The notes below the pieces were generated by a model. The model did no database searches. It had not been told where the DNA came from and saw only the letters and a list, made by a program, of their open reading frames with translations. From an uncultured Clostridium sp. (GTDB lineage: Bacteria > Bacillota > Clostridia > TANB77 > CAG-508), in assembly GCA_900555615.1 (NCBI GenBank), contig USMB01000011.1, positions 1 through 41,169 of the forward strand: a DNA stretch of 41,169 nt, written 5' to 3'. The translations under genes and the position numbers were made by a program. Shown piece by piece: positions 8,567-16,376 of the stretch (position 1 is its first letter; each line of letters begins with the position of its first letter).

Positions 8567-10225
8567 ATGGAAGAAATAAAAAATATATTACTTTCTTTAA
8601 TTAAAGAAAACGAAAAAGAATATGTTGAATATAAGGAAGCTAAAAATAATTTTGATTTTAATGAACTTGGAAGATATTTTTCTGCATTAAGTAATGGTGC
8701 TAATTTAGTAGGAAAACAATATGCTTGGCTTGTATTCGGAGTAAGTGATAAAACTCATGAATTTGTAAATACTAATTATAGAAAAGGTGCTAATTTAAAC
8801 AGCTTGAAAAAAGAAATAACTCAATCAACTAATGATAATATGACATTTATGGATATATATGAATTTGAAATTGATAGTAATAGAGTTATAATGTTTAAAA
8901 TTCCTGCAGCAATTGGAGTACCAACTACTTGGAAAAACATTGCTTACGATAGAAATGATGAGTCACTAATTCCTTTAAATGATGTAAAAAGAGATACAAT
9001 ATTATCTACAGTAAATGTTGATTGGACAAGACAAATTATTAGTGACTTAACAGTTGATGATTTAGATAAAAATGCTATATTAAAAGCTAGAGAACAATTT
9101 AAAAAGAAAAATGAAAATAAAGAAATTGCAGATGAAATTGATAAAATGGATGATATTACCTTTTTAAATAAAGCAAAAGTTTTGTTAAATGGTAAAGTAA
9201 CTCGTGCTGCATGGCTATTATTAGGAAGTGAAGATACAAATACATATGTTGATAATTATATTCCTTATATAACTTGGAAATTACAAGAAGGTACGGATAT
9301 TATTGACTATGAACATTTTACAATTCCATTTATTATTACAATGGATAAAGCTAGTGAAAAAATCAGAAATTTGAGATATAGATATATGCCAAGTCAAACA
9401 ACACTTTTTCCAAATGAAGTAGATAAATATGATATAAATATTCTTCGTGAGTTATTAAATAATGCCATTGCACATCAAGACTATAGAAAAGGTGGAAGAG
9501 TAAACATTATCGAAATGAGAGATAAATTAATGATATTGAATGAAGGGAGATTTATACCTCAATCAGTCGATACTTTAATTATAAATGAGGGTTATGTTCC
9601 ACCATATTATAGAAATCAATTTTTAGCACAAGCAATGGTTAATTTAAATATGATTGATACCGCAGGTATGGGAATAAGAAGAAGTTTTGAAAAGTTAAGA
9701 GAAAGATTCTTCCCTATGCCAGATTATGACTTAAGTGAAAAAGATAGAGTAAAAGTAACTATATATGGTAAAATTCTAGATGAAAAATACTCTCAAGTAT
9801 TATTTGAAAAAACTGATTTAAGCCTACAAGAAGTTATGCTTTTAGATAGAGTACAAAAAAATATCCCAATATCTAAAGAGCAATCCGATATTCTTCGTAA
9901 AGACAATTTAATTGAAGGAAGATATCCTAATATATATGTTTCTAAACAAATCTCTGAAATTGTTGATGATAAAGTTTCCTATACTAAAAAATCTGGATTC
10001 AATGATCAATATTATAAAGATTTAGTTTTGAAATATATAAATGACTTTGGAAGTATTACAAAGAAAGATTTAGATGAATTATTGATAAGCAAATTGCCTG
10101 ACCATCTAAACAAAGAGCAAAAGAAAACAAAAATAAAGTATCTTGTGAATGTTTGCTTACAGAAGAAAGAAGAAAAAATAAAGAATATTGGAACAACTCG
10201 TTATCCAGTATGGGCAAAAAAATAG
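8567..10225 (+). CDS. AlbA_2 / HATPase_c_4 ATP-binding protein
   Basis: This protein family joins an N-terminal Schlafen-type AlbA_2 nucleic-acid-binding domain to a GHKL-type ATPase domain; it is often annotated as a transcriptional regulator or RecG-like helicase, though true function is poorly known. Residues 10-140 carry EYKEAKNNFDFNELGRYFSA and LVFGVSD. Residues 290-390 carry ELLNNAIAHQDYRKGGRV, LNEGRFIPQS and DTAGMGIRRSFEKLRERF. The C-terminus looks like a winged helix ending PVWAKK. 552 residues is normal. ATG 8567 follows TTGGAGGAATT. Such genes are common in phage-defence and mobile islands. A decayed copy of its last exon-like segment follows at 10333-10389. Confidence 0.85.
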   Translation: MEEIKNILLSLIKENEKEYVEYKEAKNNFDFNELGRYFSALSNGANLVGKQYAWLVFGVSDKTHEFVNTNYRKGANLNSLKKEITQSTNDNMTFMDIYEFEIDSNRVIMFKIPAAIGVPTTWKNIAYDRNDESLIPLNDVKRDTILSTVNVDWTRQIISDLTVDDLDKNAILKAREQFKKKNENKEIADEIDKMDDITFLNKAKVLLNGKVTRAAWLLLGSEDTNTYVDNYIPYITWKLQEGTDIIDYEHFTIPFIITMDKASEKIRNLRYRYMPSQTTLFPNEVDKYDINILRELLNNAIAHQDYRKGGRVNIIEMRDKLMILNEGRFIPQSVDTLIINEGYVPPYYRNQFLAQAMVNLNMIDTAGMGIRRSFEKLRERFFPMPDYDLSEKDRVKVTIYGKILDEKYSQVLFEKTDLSLQEVMLLDRVQKNIPISKEQSDILRKDNLIEGRYPNIYVSKQISEIVDDKVSYTKKSGFNDQYYKDLVLKYINDFGSITKKDLDELLISKLPDHLNKEQKKTKIKYLVNVCLQKKEEKIKNIGTTRYPVWAKK

Positions 10226-10233
10226 TTATTTGT

Positions 10234-10272
10234 TCCGATACTTTATCCGGAAGTACCGGATAAAGTATCGGA
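10234..10272 (+). repeat. Perfect 17-bp hairpin and short repeats after the AlbA_2 gene
   Basis: TCCGATACTTTATCCGG (10234-10250) is fully complementary to 10256-10272 around the loop AAGTA. The unit AAAGTATCGGATAATTTTC is repeated right after it, then CCGGATAATTTT. No T-run follows, so it is not a typical terminator. Confidence 0.7.
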
Positions 10273-10332
10273 TAATTTTCAAAAAGTATCGGATAATTTT
10301 CCGGATAATTTTAACTTGACTGTAACTTGATT

Positions 10333-10389
10333 ATAGATAAATTACCAGATAGTTTAAACGAAAATCAAAAAAATAAAGGTATCGACTAA
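10333..10389 (+). pseudogene. Remnant of a second AlbA_2/HATPase C-terminus
   Basis: The frame reads DKLPDSLNENQKNKG before a stop. It matches KLPDHLNKEQKKTK near residue 510 of the intact gene just upstream. It is probably the trace of a tandem duplicate or recombination with a relative. Confidence 0.6.
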
Positions 10390-10423
10390 AATAAAAAAAC
10401 AAATTGTAAAAAAGGGAGTATTT

Positions 10424-10930
10424 ATGAAACAAGGAATTATTATAGCAGGATTTACAGCATTAGGAAAAACAACATTAGCACAAAAATATGATAATATAAT
10501 AGATTTAGAGTCAAGTTTATATCAATGGAAGTATAAAAATAAAATGACGCTTGAAGAAATAGAGACTAACAAAGGGAAAAAAGAAAGAATACCAAATGAT
10601 AAATTTCCTGAAAACTATATTAAAGCTATTTTAGAGGCTAGAAAAAAATATGATATAGTTTTAACATCTATGCATTGGAAGTTATTAGAATATTTTAATA
10701 AAAATAATATTAGTTTCTATTTAGCTTATCCTAAATTAGATTCTGGAGATGTTTTAAAACAAAGATGTATAGATAGAGGAAATACCGAAGAATGGGCTCA
10801 AGCAATAAAAGATAAAGTTAATTTATGGTATCCTAGAATAAGAGAATACAATATAAAAAATATTATATTTATTGATAAAAATGAATGTTTAGAAGATGCA
10901 TTAATTAAAATGAATTTAATAAAGGAATAA
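10424..10930 (+). CDS. P-loop nucleotide kinase-like protein
   Basis: The 168-residue soluble protein has a Walker A motif GFTALGKTT at residues 9-17 and the size and order of small P-loop kinases of the adenylate kinase/AAA_33 type. A possible lid region is around LKQRCIDRGNTEEWAQAI. Substrate cannot be told. ATG 10424 follows AAAGGGAG. It is 5 bases from the ABC exporter gene, so the pair is co-transcribed as element cargo. No peptide precursor or modification enzyme is visible nearby, so a bacteriocin role is not supported. Confidence 0.75.
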   Translation: MKQGIIIAGFTALGKTTLAQKYDNIIDLESSLYQWKYKNKMTLEEIETNKGKKERIPNDKFPENYIKAILEARKKYDIVLTSMHWKLLEYFNKNNISFYLAYPKLDSGDVLKQRCIDRGNTEEWAQAIKDKVNLWYPRIREYNIKNIIFIDKNECLEDALIKMNLIKE

Positions 10931-10935
10931 CAGGA

Positions 10936-12669
10936 ATGAAAAAAGACACGAAAAGTTTAATAAAATTAATTAAATATTATAAAAAATACAAATTTCTATG
11001 TATTATAGTTATTATATTAAGTTTAGGATATGCTGGAATATCATTACTTTCGCCTATTTACGAAGGAAAGATGTTAGGATATTTTGAAAATTTTGATAAA
11101 TCTAATATATTAAAAATTGCACTTTTCCTTATGATATTGCGAATTGTAATAGAAATAGTTACTAATCTATGGTCAAGAGCAGTTTTAAAACTCAACGGAA
11201 AAGTGAATTTTGATTTAAAACACGATATGATACAAAGCTTAACTAATTTTGAGTTAAAAAATTATGATAATACTAATTCAGGTATATTTATCTCAAGATT
11301 AAATAAAGATACATCTGAATTATCTGTATTATTTGATTATATAACAGATGATTTATCAGGGATTATTCTAAATTTAAGCTTTATTATATATGTATTATAT
11401 CTTAATAAATATCTTGGATTGTTTTTGATATTAAATATTATATTAGTATATATATTGACTTCTAAAAAATTATTTTACTATAAAAATGTAAAAGCCAAGT
11501 ATAAACAAAAAGATGAAGAAATAGTAGGTATATACACAGATGTAATAAGAGGAATTAGAGAAGTTCAAAATTTAAATTTAAAAGATACCTTATTAGATAG
11601 AATAAATATTAAACAAAAAGATGTAATAAGTTATGATATAAAAAAGACTCATACAAGAAGAACTTGGAATAGATATATTAAAACTTTTCAACATATATTA
11701 GATTTTATATTTATAATTCTTTCTATTTATTTTATAACAAATAATACACTACAAATCAGCTCTTTCTTGATAATATTTTTATATAAGAATAAAGTATTAA
11801 ATTTAATAGATTATATATCAGAAATAAGAGAGAAATTTGCTGATGGAAAAGTATCTGCAATAAGAGTTTTTGATATTATCGATTATAATACATTTACCAA
11901 AGACTCATATGGTGATACCCAGTTAACAGATATAATAGGTAAAATAAAATTTCAAGATGTAAATTTTCAATATAATAATAAAGAATTATTTAAAGATTTA
12001 AGTTTTGAAATAAAACCTAATACTATGGTAGCATTTGTTGGAAAAAGTGGAGAAGGTAAATCAACAATATTAAAACTAATAGGAAAAAATTATAAATTAA
12101 ATAGTGGTAAAATTTTAATAGATGATACTGATATTAATGAATTATCTGAAAACACAATTAGAAATAATATTTCTATTGTTTCTCAATCTCCATATATCTT
12201 TAATTTGTCAATTAAAGAAAATATTAAACTAGCAAAACCAGAAGCAACTGATGAAGAAATAATTGAAGTATGTAAAAAATCTCAAATACATGATGATATA
12301 ATGGCAATGAAAGATGCGTATAATACTTTAGTTGGAGAAAATGGTGTTATATTAAGTGGTGGTCAAAAACAAAGAATAGCTATTGCTAGAGCTTTGATTA
12401 GAAAATCAAAAATTATATTATTAGATGAAGCTACGAGTAGCTTAGATAACAACAACCAAGAAAGAATTAAAAATGTTATAAAGGAATTATCTAAAGATCA
12501 TACTGTTGTTATAGTAGCTCATAGATTAAGTACAATTGTTGATTCAGATAATATATATTTATTACATAATCATAAAATCATTGCTAATGGTACTCATAAA
12601 GAATTAATTAGTACAAGTTGTGAATACAAAATGTTATATGAAAATGAAGAATTTTCAATAAGTATATAA
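10936..12669 (+). CDS. ABC exporter (fused membrane and ATPase domains)
   Basis: Half-exporter of 577 residues that would dimerise in the membrane and use ATP to export a substrate. About six hydrophobic segments lie in residues 15-300. The ATPase domain follows, with Walker A GKSGEGKST, a Q-loop VSQSPYIF, signature LSGGQKQR, Walker B IILLDEATSSLD and switch VAHRLS. The order is that of MsbA/lipid or peptide exporters. It lacks the N-terminal C39 peptidase of bacteriocin exporters. It ends the cargo operon of element 2. The substrate is unknown; drug or peptide export is a guess. Confidence 0.9.
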   Translation: MKKDTKSLIKLIKYYKKYKFLCIIVIILSLGYAGISLLSPIYEGKMLGYFENFDKSNILKIALFLMILRIVIEIVTNLWSRAVLKLNGKVNFDLKHDMIQSLTNFELKNYDNTNSGIFISRLNKDTSELSVLFDYITDDLSGIILNLSFIIYVLYLNKYLGLFLILNIILVYILTSKKLFYYKNVKAKYKQKDEEIVGIYTDVIRGIREVQNLNLKDTLLDRINIKQKDVISYDIKKTHTRRTWNRYIKTFQHILDFIFIILSIYFITNNTLQISSFLIIFLYKNKVLNLIDYISEIREKFADGKVSAIRVFDIIDYNTFTKDSYGDTQLTDIIGKIKFQDVNFQYNNKELFKDLSFEIKPNTMVAFVGKSGEGKSTILKLIGKNYKLNSGKILIDDTDINELSENTIRNNISIVSQSPYIFNLSIKENIKLAKPEATDEEIIEVCKKSQIHDDIMAMKDAYNTLVGENGVILSGGQKQRIAIARALIRKSKIILLDEATSSLDNNNQERIKNVIKELSKDHTVVIVAHRLSTIVDSDNIYLLHNHKIIANGTHKELISTSCEYKMLYENEEFSISI

Positions 12670-12695
12670 TTGTTCATAAATTGCAAAGTGCATTA

Positions 12696-12720
12696 AAGAG
12701 AGCAGTTAATTTGCTCTCTT
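12696..12720. terminator. Hairpin between convergent ABC and mob genes
   Basis: AAGAGAGC (12696-12703) pairs with GCTCTCTT (12713-12720). It sits exactly between the convergent exporter and mob genes and probably serves both strands, although the T-run is poor. Confidence 0.6.
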
Positions 12721-13943
12721 CAATATTCTCTATCAAAAACGTTTTCTTTCTCCTTAAATTCATTTATATCGAGTTGTTTTTCAAAATTAAAGTTATTATA
12801 TGTTTCTTTCTCAAAATCTCGTACAAGTTCATCCTCAGACGGATATGAAAACTTATGGCAAAGCCATTTAATAAATCTTTTTAAAGTCACTTTAAATTTA
12901 TCAATCATTTTATTTAAGTTCTTATTTTTCTGCTTTAATTTATGGATTTCTTTTTTATATTCATGTTCCATATTATAGGCTTTACTTTCATACTTTAATT
13001 CCAGTTCTTTTTCTTTATTTTCCAATTCTTCTTTAAGCAAACTATTTGAGTGCCTTAAATTTATGTTCTTTTCTGTCATTTTTATATAATCTTCCTTGAA
13101 ATTTTCTGCAAAATCTACTGTATTCACTTGTTTTGATAATTCTTTATGCAATGTCTTGTTTTCTTGATAAAGCTTTTGGATTAGTTCATCTCTAGGTTTT
13201 ATTATTGTATTTTCTATTTTTTCATCACGATTAAATATAGCTCTTTTGAAGTCTTTAATATTAGGTGTTTTGGGTAATTCTAAAGTTATATTTTCTAAAA
13301 TTTTTTTCGTATTTTCAAAATTAGTTATTTGTTTATAATTTTGTATTGTTTCATTTTTCCTTTTGGTTTCTTCAGAAGGTAATCCTCTTTGTAATTCAAA
13401 TCCTTTGCTTGTTATATATTCGTGAAAAGCATTTTGCAAATTTCTATAACTGTCTCTACCTTTCCAAAAATCCCTACAACATATTTTATCAATTTCATGT
13501 CCATCTTTATCTTTTGTATGAACTACTGGAATGTAAATCAAATGCATATGTGGAGTTGTTTCATCAAAATGAACTACAGCTGATATTATATTTTTCTCTC
13601 CGAGATTTTTATAATTACAAATAAACTTGAAACTTTCTTCAAAATATCTTTTAGTTTCTTCCATTCCAATTGTATCAAAGAATTCTTTATCTGATGTAAA
13701 TATCATTTCGCACATTATTATGCTGTTGCTTCTTATTTGCCCTTGTAAATTGTATTTCTTCTTTAATCTGTCAAATTCCTTTGTGTAACTTAATTCATTT
13801 TTCTTGAAGTAATAATTTAAGTTTGATTTGCTAATATCTATTTCCTTATTAGAATGATTTTTTGCTTTTCTATCATTATGAACACATATTCCATTAGCTT
13901 GGCTCCTTGTTAATTTTTCATTTCTTACTATAGCATAACTCAT
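12720..13943 (-). CDS. mobV: MobV relaxase (Mob_Pre), element 2, intact
   Basis: This is the uninterrupted homologue of the gene at 2797-4021. The 407-residue protein begins SYAIVRNEKLTR with HNDR at residues 22-25 (His22 as in MobM), has the metal triad motif HFDETTPHMHL near residue 120, KDFxKGRDSY-like CCRDFWKGRDSYRNLQ, and a long coiled coil before the C-terminal IKWLCHKFSYPSEDELVRDFEKETYNN. I choose ATG 13943; an in-frame upstream ATG at 13973 gives ten extra residues without a better ribosome site. Its oriT lies about 40 bases upstream. No in-frame CGG occurs, which makes it a natural control for the shifted copy. Confidence 0.92.
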   Translation of the reverse strand: MSYAIVRNEKLTRSQANGICVHNDRKAKNHSNKEIDISKSNLNYYFKKNELSYTKEFDRLKKKYNLQGQIRSNSIIMCEMIFTSDKEFFDTIGMEETKRYFEESFKFICNYKNLGEKNIISAVVHFDETTPHMHLIYIPVVHTKDKDGHEIDKICCRDFWKGRDSYRNLQNAFHEYITSKGFELQRGLPSEETKRKNETIQNYKQITNFENTKKILENITLELPKTPNIKDFKRAIFNRDEKIENTIIKPRDELIQKLYQENKTLHKELSKQVNTVDFAENFKEDYIKMTEKNINLRHSNSLLKEELENKEKELELKYESKAYNMEHEYKKEIHKLKQKNKNLNKMIDKFKVTLKRFIKWLCHKFSYPSEDELVRDFEKETYNNFNFEKQLDINEFKEKENVFDREY

Positions 13944-13978
13944 TGCTCCGAAGTCCTTTCTTGCTCGAAACAAATTTA

Positions 13979-14000
13979 TTTGTCTAACACACTAGACAAG
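13979..14000 (-). other. oriT: oriT of element 2 (MobV type)
   Basis: The minus strand again has GTCTAGTGTGTTAGAC, the same 16 bases as element 1, with the pMV158-like core TAGTGTGTTA in the hairpin. It is placed just upstream of mob. Confidence 0.8.
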
Positions 14001-14035
14001 TTTTTCAAACTTATCCGTGTGCTCTGCGAGGCTTT

Positions 14036-14098
14036 CCTAAAAATGCCTTAACATTTTTAGGCTATAAATTATAATGAACTTGTCATTATAATTTATAG
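14036..14098. repeat. Two hairpins between rep and oriT of element 2
   Basis: CCTAAAAATG (14036-14045) pairs with CATTTTTAGG (14052-14061), then CTATAAATTATAATGA (14062-14077) pairs perfectly over 16 bases with 14083-14098 around ACTTG. The layout matches 4111-4176 in element 1 although the second stem differs in sequence, which supports a structural role. Confidence 0.7.
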
Positions 14099-14147
14099 TG
14101 AAATTGCCCATATAAGTATGGCTGGCAATTTCATATCAAAGCTATGC

Positions 14148-15053
14148 TTACGAAGTTACTGCTTCGTTATCATAAGCAAAGTTAGCATATAGAAAATCAA
14201 GTGAGCCATTTTCATAGTCCCTTCCATTATATAAAGTAGTATTCTCTTTTTTCTTTGGGATAGTAATATGTGTATTTCCTAAATTATTATATAAGCAAAT
14301 CATCAAATAATTTTTAGCATTTTGTATATTAGGTATATTTTTTAATATATCTAATAACTGTATTAAATTTTCTTTAACAATAAGTTTTAATTTATCTAAT
14401 ATTTTGTAGTGATTAACTGTTACACTCCCAACTTTCAAATTATCTTTATAATATAGGCTATCAATAACATCTTCTAAGATAGTTTTTTCTTCTTGAGGAA
14501 ATTCATCTAGTTTGCATTTATCTTTTATTTCTTTTAAATGAAGTTCATCATCGCTATTAGGATTGATAGAATCAGTATTGATTATATTAGTTTTGATATT
14601 ATTAGTATCGATTCCTCGTAAATTCTCCGATTCAAGATTCGTAATATCTTCGTTTCCAGAATCGTAATTTTTACGAATCAAGAAACGTAAATTTTCCGTT
14701 TCTTCATGTTGTATTTTTCCAACATATATTAAATTAGGCTTTCCTAATCCTTGTCTTTTCTCTTGTACAAGTCCTACATCACCTAACTGTTTGAATGCTT
14801 TTGTTGCAGTCTTGTCAGATAAATTCAATTTTTCTTGTACTTCTTCTCTTGTAAAAATTAAATATATATTTCTTTCTTCATCTATCCAGTGATTTTTTTG
14901 AGATAGTGATAGTCTATCTAGTAAAAAAGCATATAATATTTTACTATCTGAATTTAATTTATCTTTATATAAAGAACTTACAAATAGTTCTTGTGGTATT
15001 TTATAATATGAATTTTCTAAATATTCATTATCTTTATAAGGTTTAAATTTCAT
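14148..15053 (-). CDS. repA: RepA_N replication initiator, element 2
   Basis: This is the paralogue of the gene at 4228-5121, with the same family signature: YYKIPQELF, SKILYAFLLDRLSLSQKN, WIDEERN, winged helix TREEVQEKLNLSDKTATK and KRQGLGKPNLIYVGKI. It has 301 residues and the same SGSLDFLYANFA tail. ATG 15053 follows AAAGGAG. The initiator would support replication of the excised circle, in which rep, the joined attachment site and int become neighbours. Upstream DNA has CTTGAAAC repeats instead of the TTGCGGAACATTT repeats of element 1, so the two initiators may have different targets, allowing both to coexist. Confidence 0.9.
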   Translation of the reverse strand: MKFKPYKDNEYLENSYYKIPQELFVSSLYKDKLNSDSKILYAFLLDRLSLSQKNHWIDEERNIYLIFTREEVQEKLNLSDKTATKAFKQLGDVGLVQEKRQGLGKPNLIYVGKIQHEETENLRFLIRKNYDSGNEDITNLESENLRGIDTNNIKTNIINTDSINPNSDDELHLKEIKDKCKLDEFPQEEKTILEDVIDSLYYKDNLKVGSVTVNHYKILDKLKLIVKENLIQLLDILKNIPNIQNAKNYLMICLYNNLGNTHITIPKKKENTTLYNGRDYENGSLDFLYANFAYDNEAVTS

Positions 15054-15110
15054 AAAAAAGGTTCTCCTTTCTGTTTATTCGAAGAACTTTAAAACTACTT
15101 GATAATTTTC

Positions 15111-15163
15111 CTTGAAACTTTCTTGAAACATTATAAAAATTTTCTTGAAACTTTTTCTTGAAG
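15111..15163. repeat. CTTGAAAC direct repeats at the right end of element 2
   Basis: CTTGAAAC occurs at 15111, 15122 and 15144, with CTTGAAG at 15157. The same unit flanks the other attachment core (5374, 5481 and inverted at 5521). Shared presence at both ends suggests integrase arm sites; they could also be Rep iterons. 15164-15299 contains nothing else I can call. Confidence 0.55.
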
Positions 15164-15299
15164 AAAATATGCGCATTTTATAGCATTTTTCAGAATGCAA
15201 AAAAATTATGCTATTCTTCATTTTTATTGAAAAATAGCATAATTTATAACTTTTGAATTTCTTCAAATTCTCTTAAATTCCCTTGAAAAAGGGCAAAAA

Positions 15300-15312
15300 A
15301 TGGTCGAGGCGA
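15300..15312. repeat. attR: Attachment-site core in tRNA-Pro
   Basis: ATGGTCGAGGCGA, identical to 5393-5405, covers the CCA end, discriminator and 3' acceptor strand of tRNA-Pro. The tRNA remains intact because the element supplies the same bases. Confidence 0.85.
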
Positions 15313-15376
15313 CAGGGATCGAACCTGCGACCTCATGGTCCCAAACCACGCGCGCTACCAACTGCGCTACGCCTCG
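15301..15376 (-). tRNA. tRNA-Pro (anticodon TGG)
   Basis: On the minus strand the 76 bases fold fully: acceptor CGAGGCG with CGCCTCG, D arm GCGC/GCGC, anticodon stem CGTGG/CCATG with loop TTTGGGA (anticodon TGG), T arm GCAGG/CCTGT with TTCGATC, and a genomically encoded CCA. It is the target of element integration. Confidence 0.97.
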
Positions 15377-15405
15377 ATAAAATAACGTTCTCTGAACGCT
15401 TATAT

Positions 15406-15434
15406 ATAATAGCATAAAATAAAAACAAATTCAA
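15406..15434 (-). promoter_or_regulatory. Promoter of tRNA-Pro
   Basis: On the minus strand TTGAAT (15434-15429), 17 bases, then TATTAT (15411-15406) with TG one base before it, about 30 bases upstream of the tRNA. Confidence 0.7.
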
Positions 15435-15495
15435 GAGTTTTTTGAAAAAAACATAAAAAAATTTAAAAAAGTGAACTAAAAAAGAAAAATAAAAG

Positions 15496-15527
15496 CCCCT
15501 TACTAGAAGAAAAAACTAAGTAAGGGG
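15496..15527 (-). terminator. Terminator of the Bax-inhibitor-like gene
   Basis: CCCCTTACT (15496-15504) pairs with AGTAAGGGG (15519-15527), and the minus strand continues GCTTTTATTTTTC. It lies just after the stop at 15534. Confidence 0.85.
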
Positions 15528-15533
15528 AGAAGA

Positions 15534-16217
15534 TTAATCTTTATTTTTTCCGAATAGAGATAAAATTCTTAAAAAGATATTAATAAAATCTAAATACAAT
15601 TCCATTGCACCATATACATACAATTTTTCATCTTCACAGAAGCCAGCTTCTTGCATAACTTTTATTTTGTTCATATCATAAAATGTTAAGCCACAGAAAA
15701 TAGCTAAAATAGCCCAATCTAATGCAATATCTAAAAATGTGCTACCTATAAAAAGGTTAATAAATGTTAGCACAAGACCGATAATAAGTGCAATACTTAA
15801 TATTGTACCAAAGCTTGAAATATCTTTATCAGTTTTATAGCCAAGAAAAGCTAAAATTCCAAATAAAGCAGATGTACCAGCAAATGCATATACTATAGAA
15901 GACATTTCATATGCTGCAAAGATAACAGATAAAGTAAAACCATTCAAAAATGCATATCCAAAAAACAATACAGTAACTGTTGCTGGAGAAAGCTTTTTAA
16001 ATAATAATGAAAATAAAATAACAACAACAAGTTCAGCAAGGGCTAATCCCCAGAAAAATCCGTTTTCAATCATAGTAATATATAAACCAGAGCTATATAC
16101 ATAAAAAGCTGTTCCGGCACTTGCAAGTAATCCTAAAAACATTCTAAAAAATGTGCCTGTAAGTATATTGTTTGTATCAAGAGTATGAACTGCATTACCA
16201 TCTTCGTAAAAATCCAT
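15534..16217 (-). CDS. Bax inhibitor-1 / YccA family membrane protein
   Basis: Members of this family are seven-helix membrane proteins with proposed ion-leak or protease-modulating roles. The 227-residue product is almost entirely hydrophobic with about seven helices from residue 20 on, includes the FGYAFLNGFTLSVIF segment, and ends in ELYLDFINIFLRILSLFG, the family's C-terminal helix with its Asp. ATG 16217 follows AAGGTGGTG. It stands alone with its own terminator and looks chromosomal. Composition matches the AT-rich background. Confidence 0.9.
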   Translation of the reverse strand: MDFYEDGNAVHTLDTNNILTGTFFRMFLGLLASAGTAFYVYSSGLYITMIENGFFWGLALAELVVVILFSLLFKKLSPATVTVLFFGYAFLNGFTLSVIFAAYEMSSIVYAFAGTSALFGILAFLGYKTDKDISSFGTILSIALIIGLVLTFINLFIGSTFLDIALDWAILAIFCGLTFYDMNKIKVMQEAGFCEDEKLYVYGAMELYLDFINIFLRILSLFGKNKD

Positions 16218-16376
16218 AAGTTCACCACCTTTCTAAAAATATTATGCATAAAATATAAATTATAATAATTGTAAATATAAAAATTATAAAAGTCAATATA
16301 AAAAAATCAATAAATTTTTTTATACTATTGTTATTTAACTGGTTTTATGAAATAATTAAAAAAAGGGGGATTTTTT

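Noticed and set aside
10424..12669. Bacteriocin or lantibiotic cluster
   Set aside because: An exporter and a P-loop protein alone are not enough; there is no precursor peptide, modification enzyme or C39 protease domain.
15075..15266. 63-codon leftward frame between rep 2 and tRNA-Pro
   Set aside because: Falls on CTTGAAAC repeats, has low-complexity Lys/Phe content and no ribosome site.
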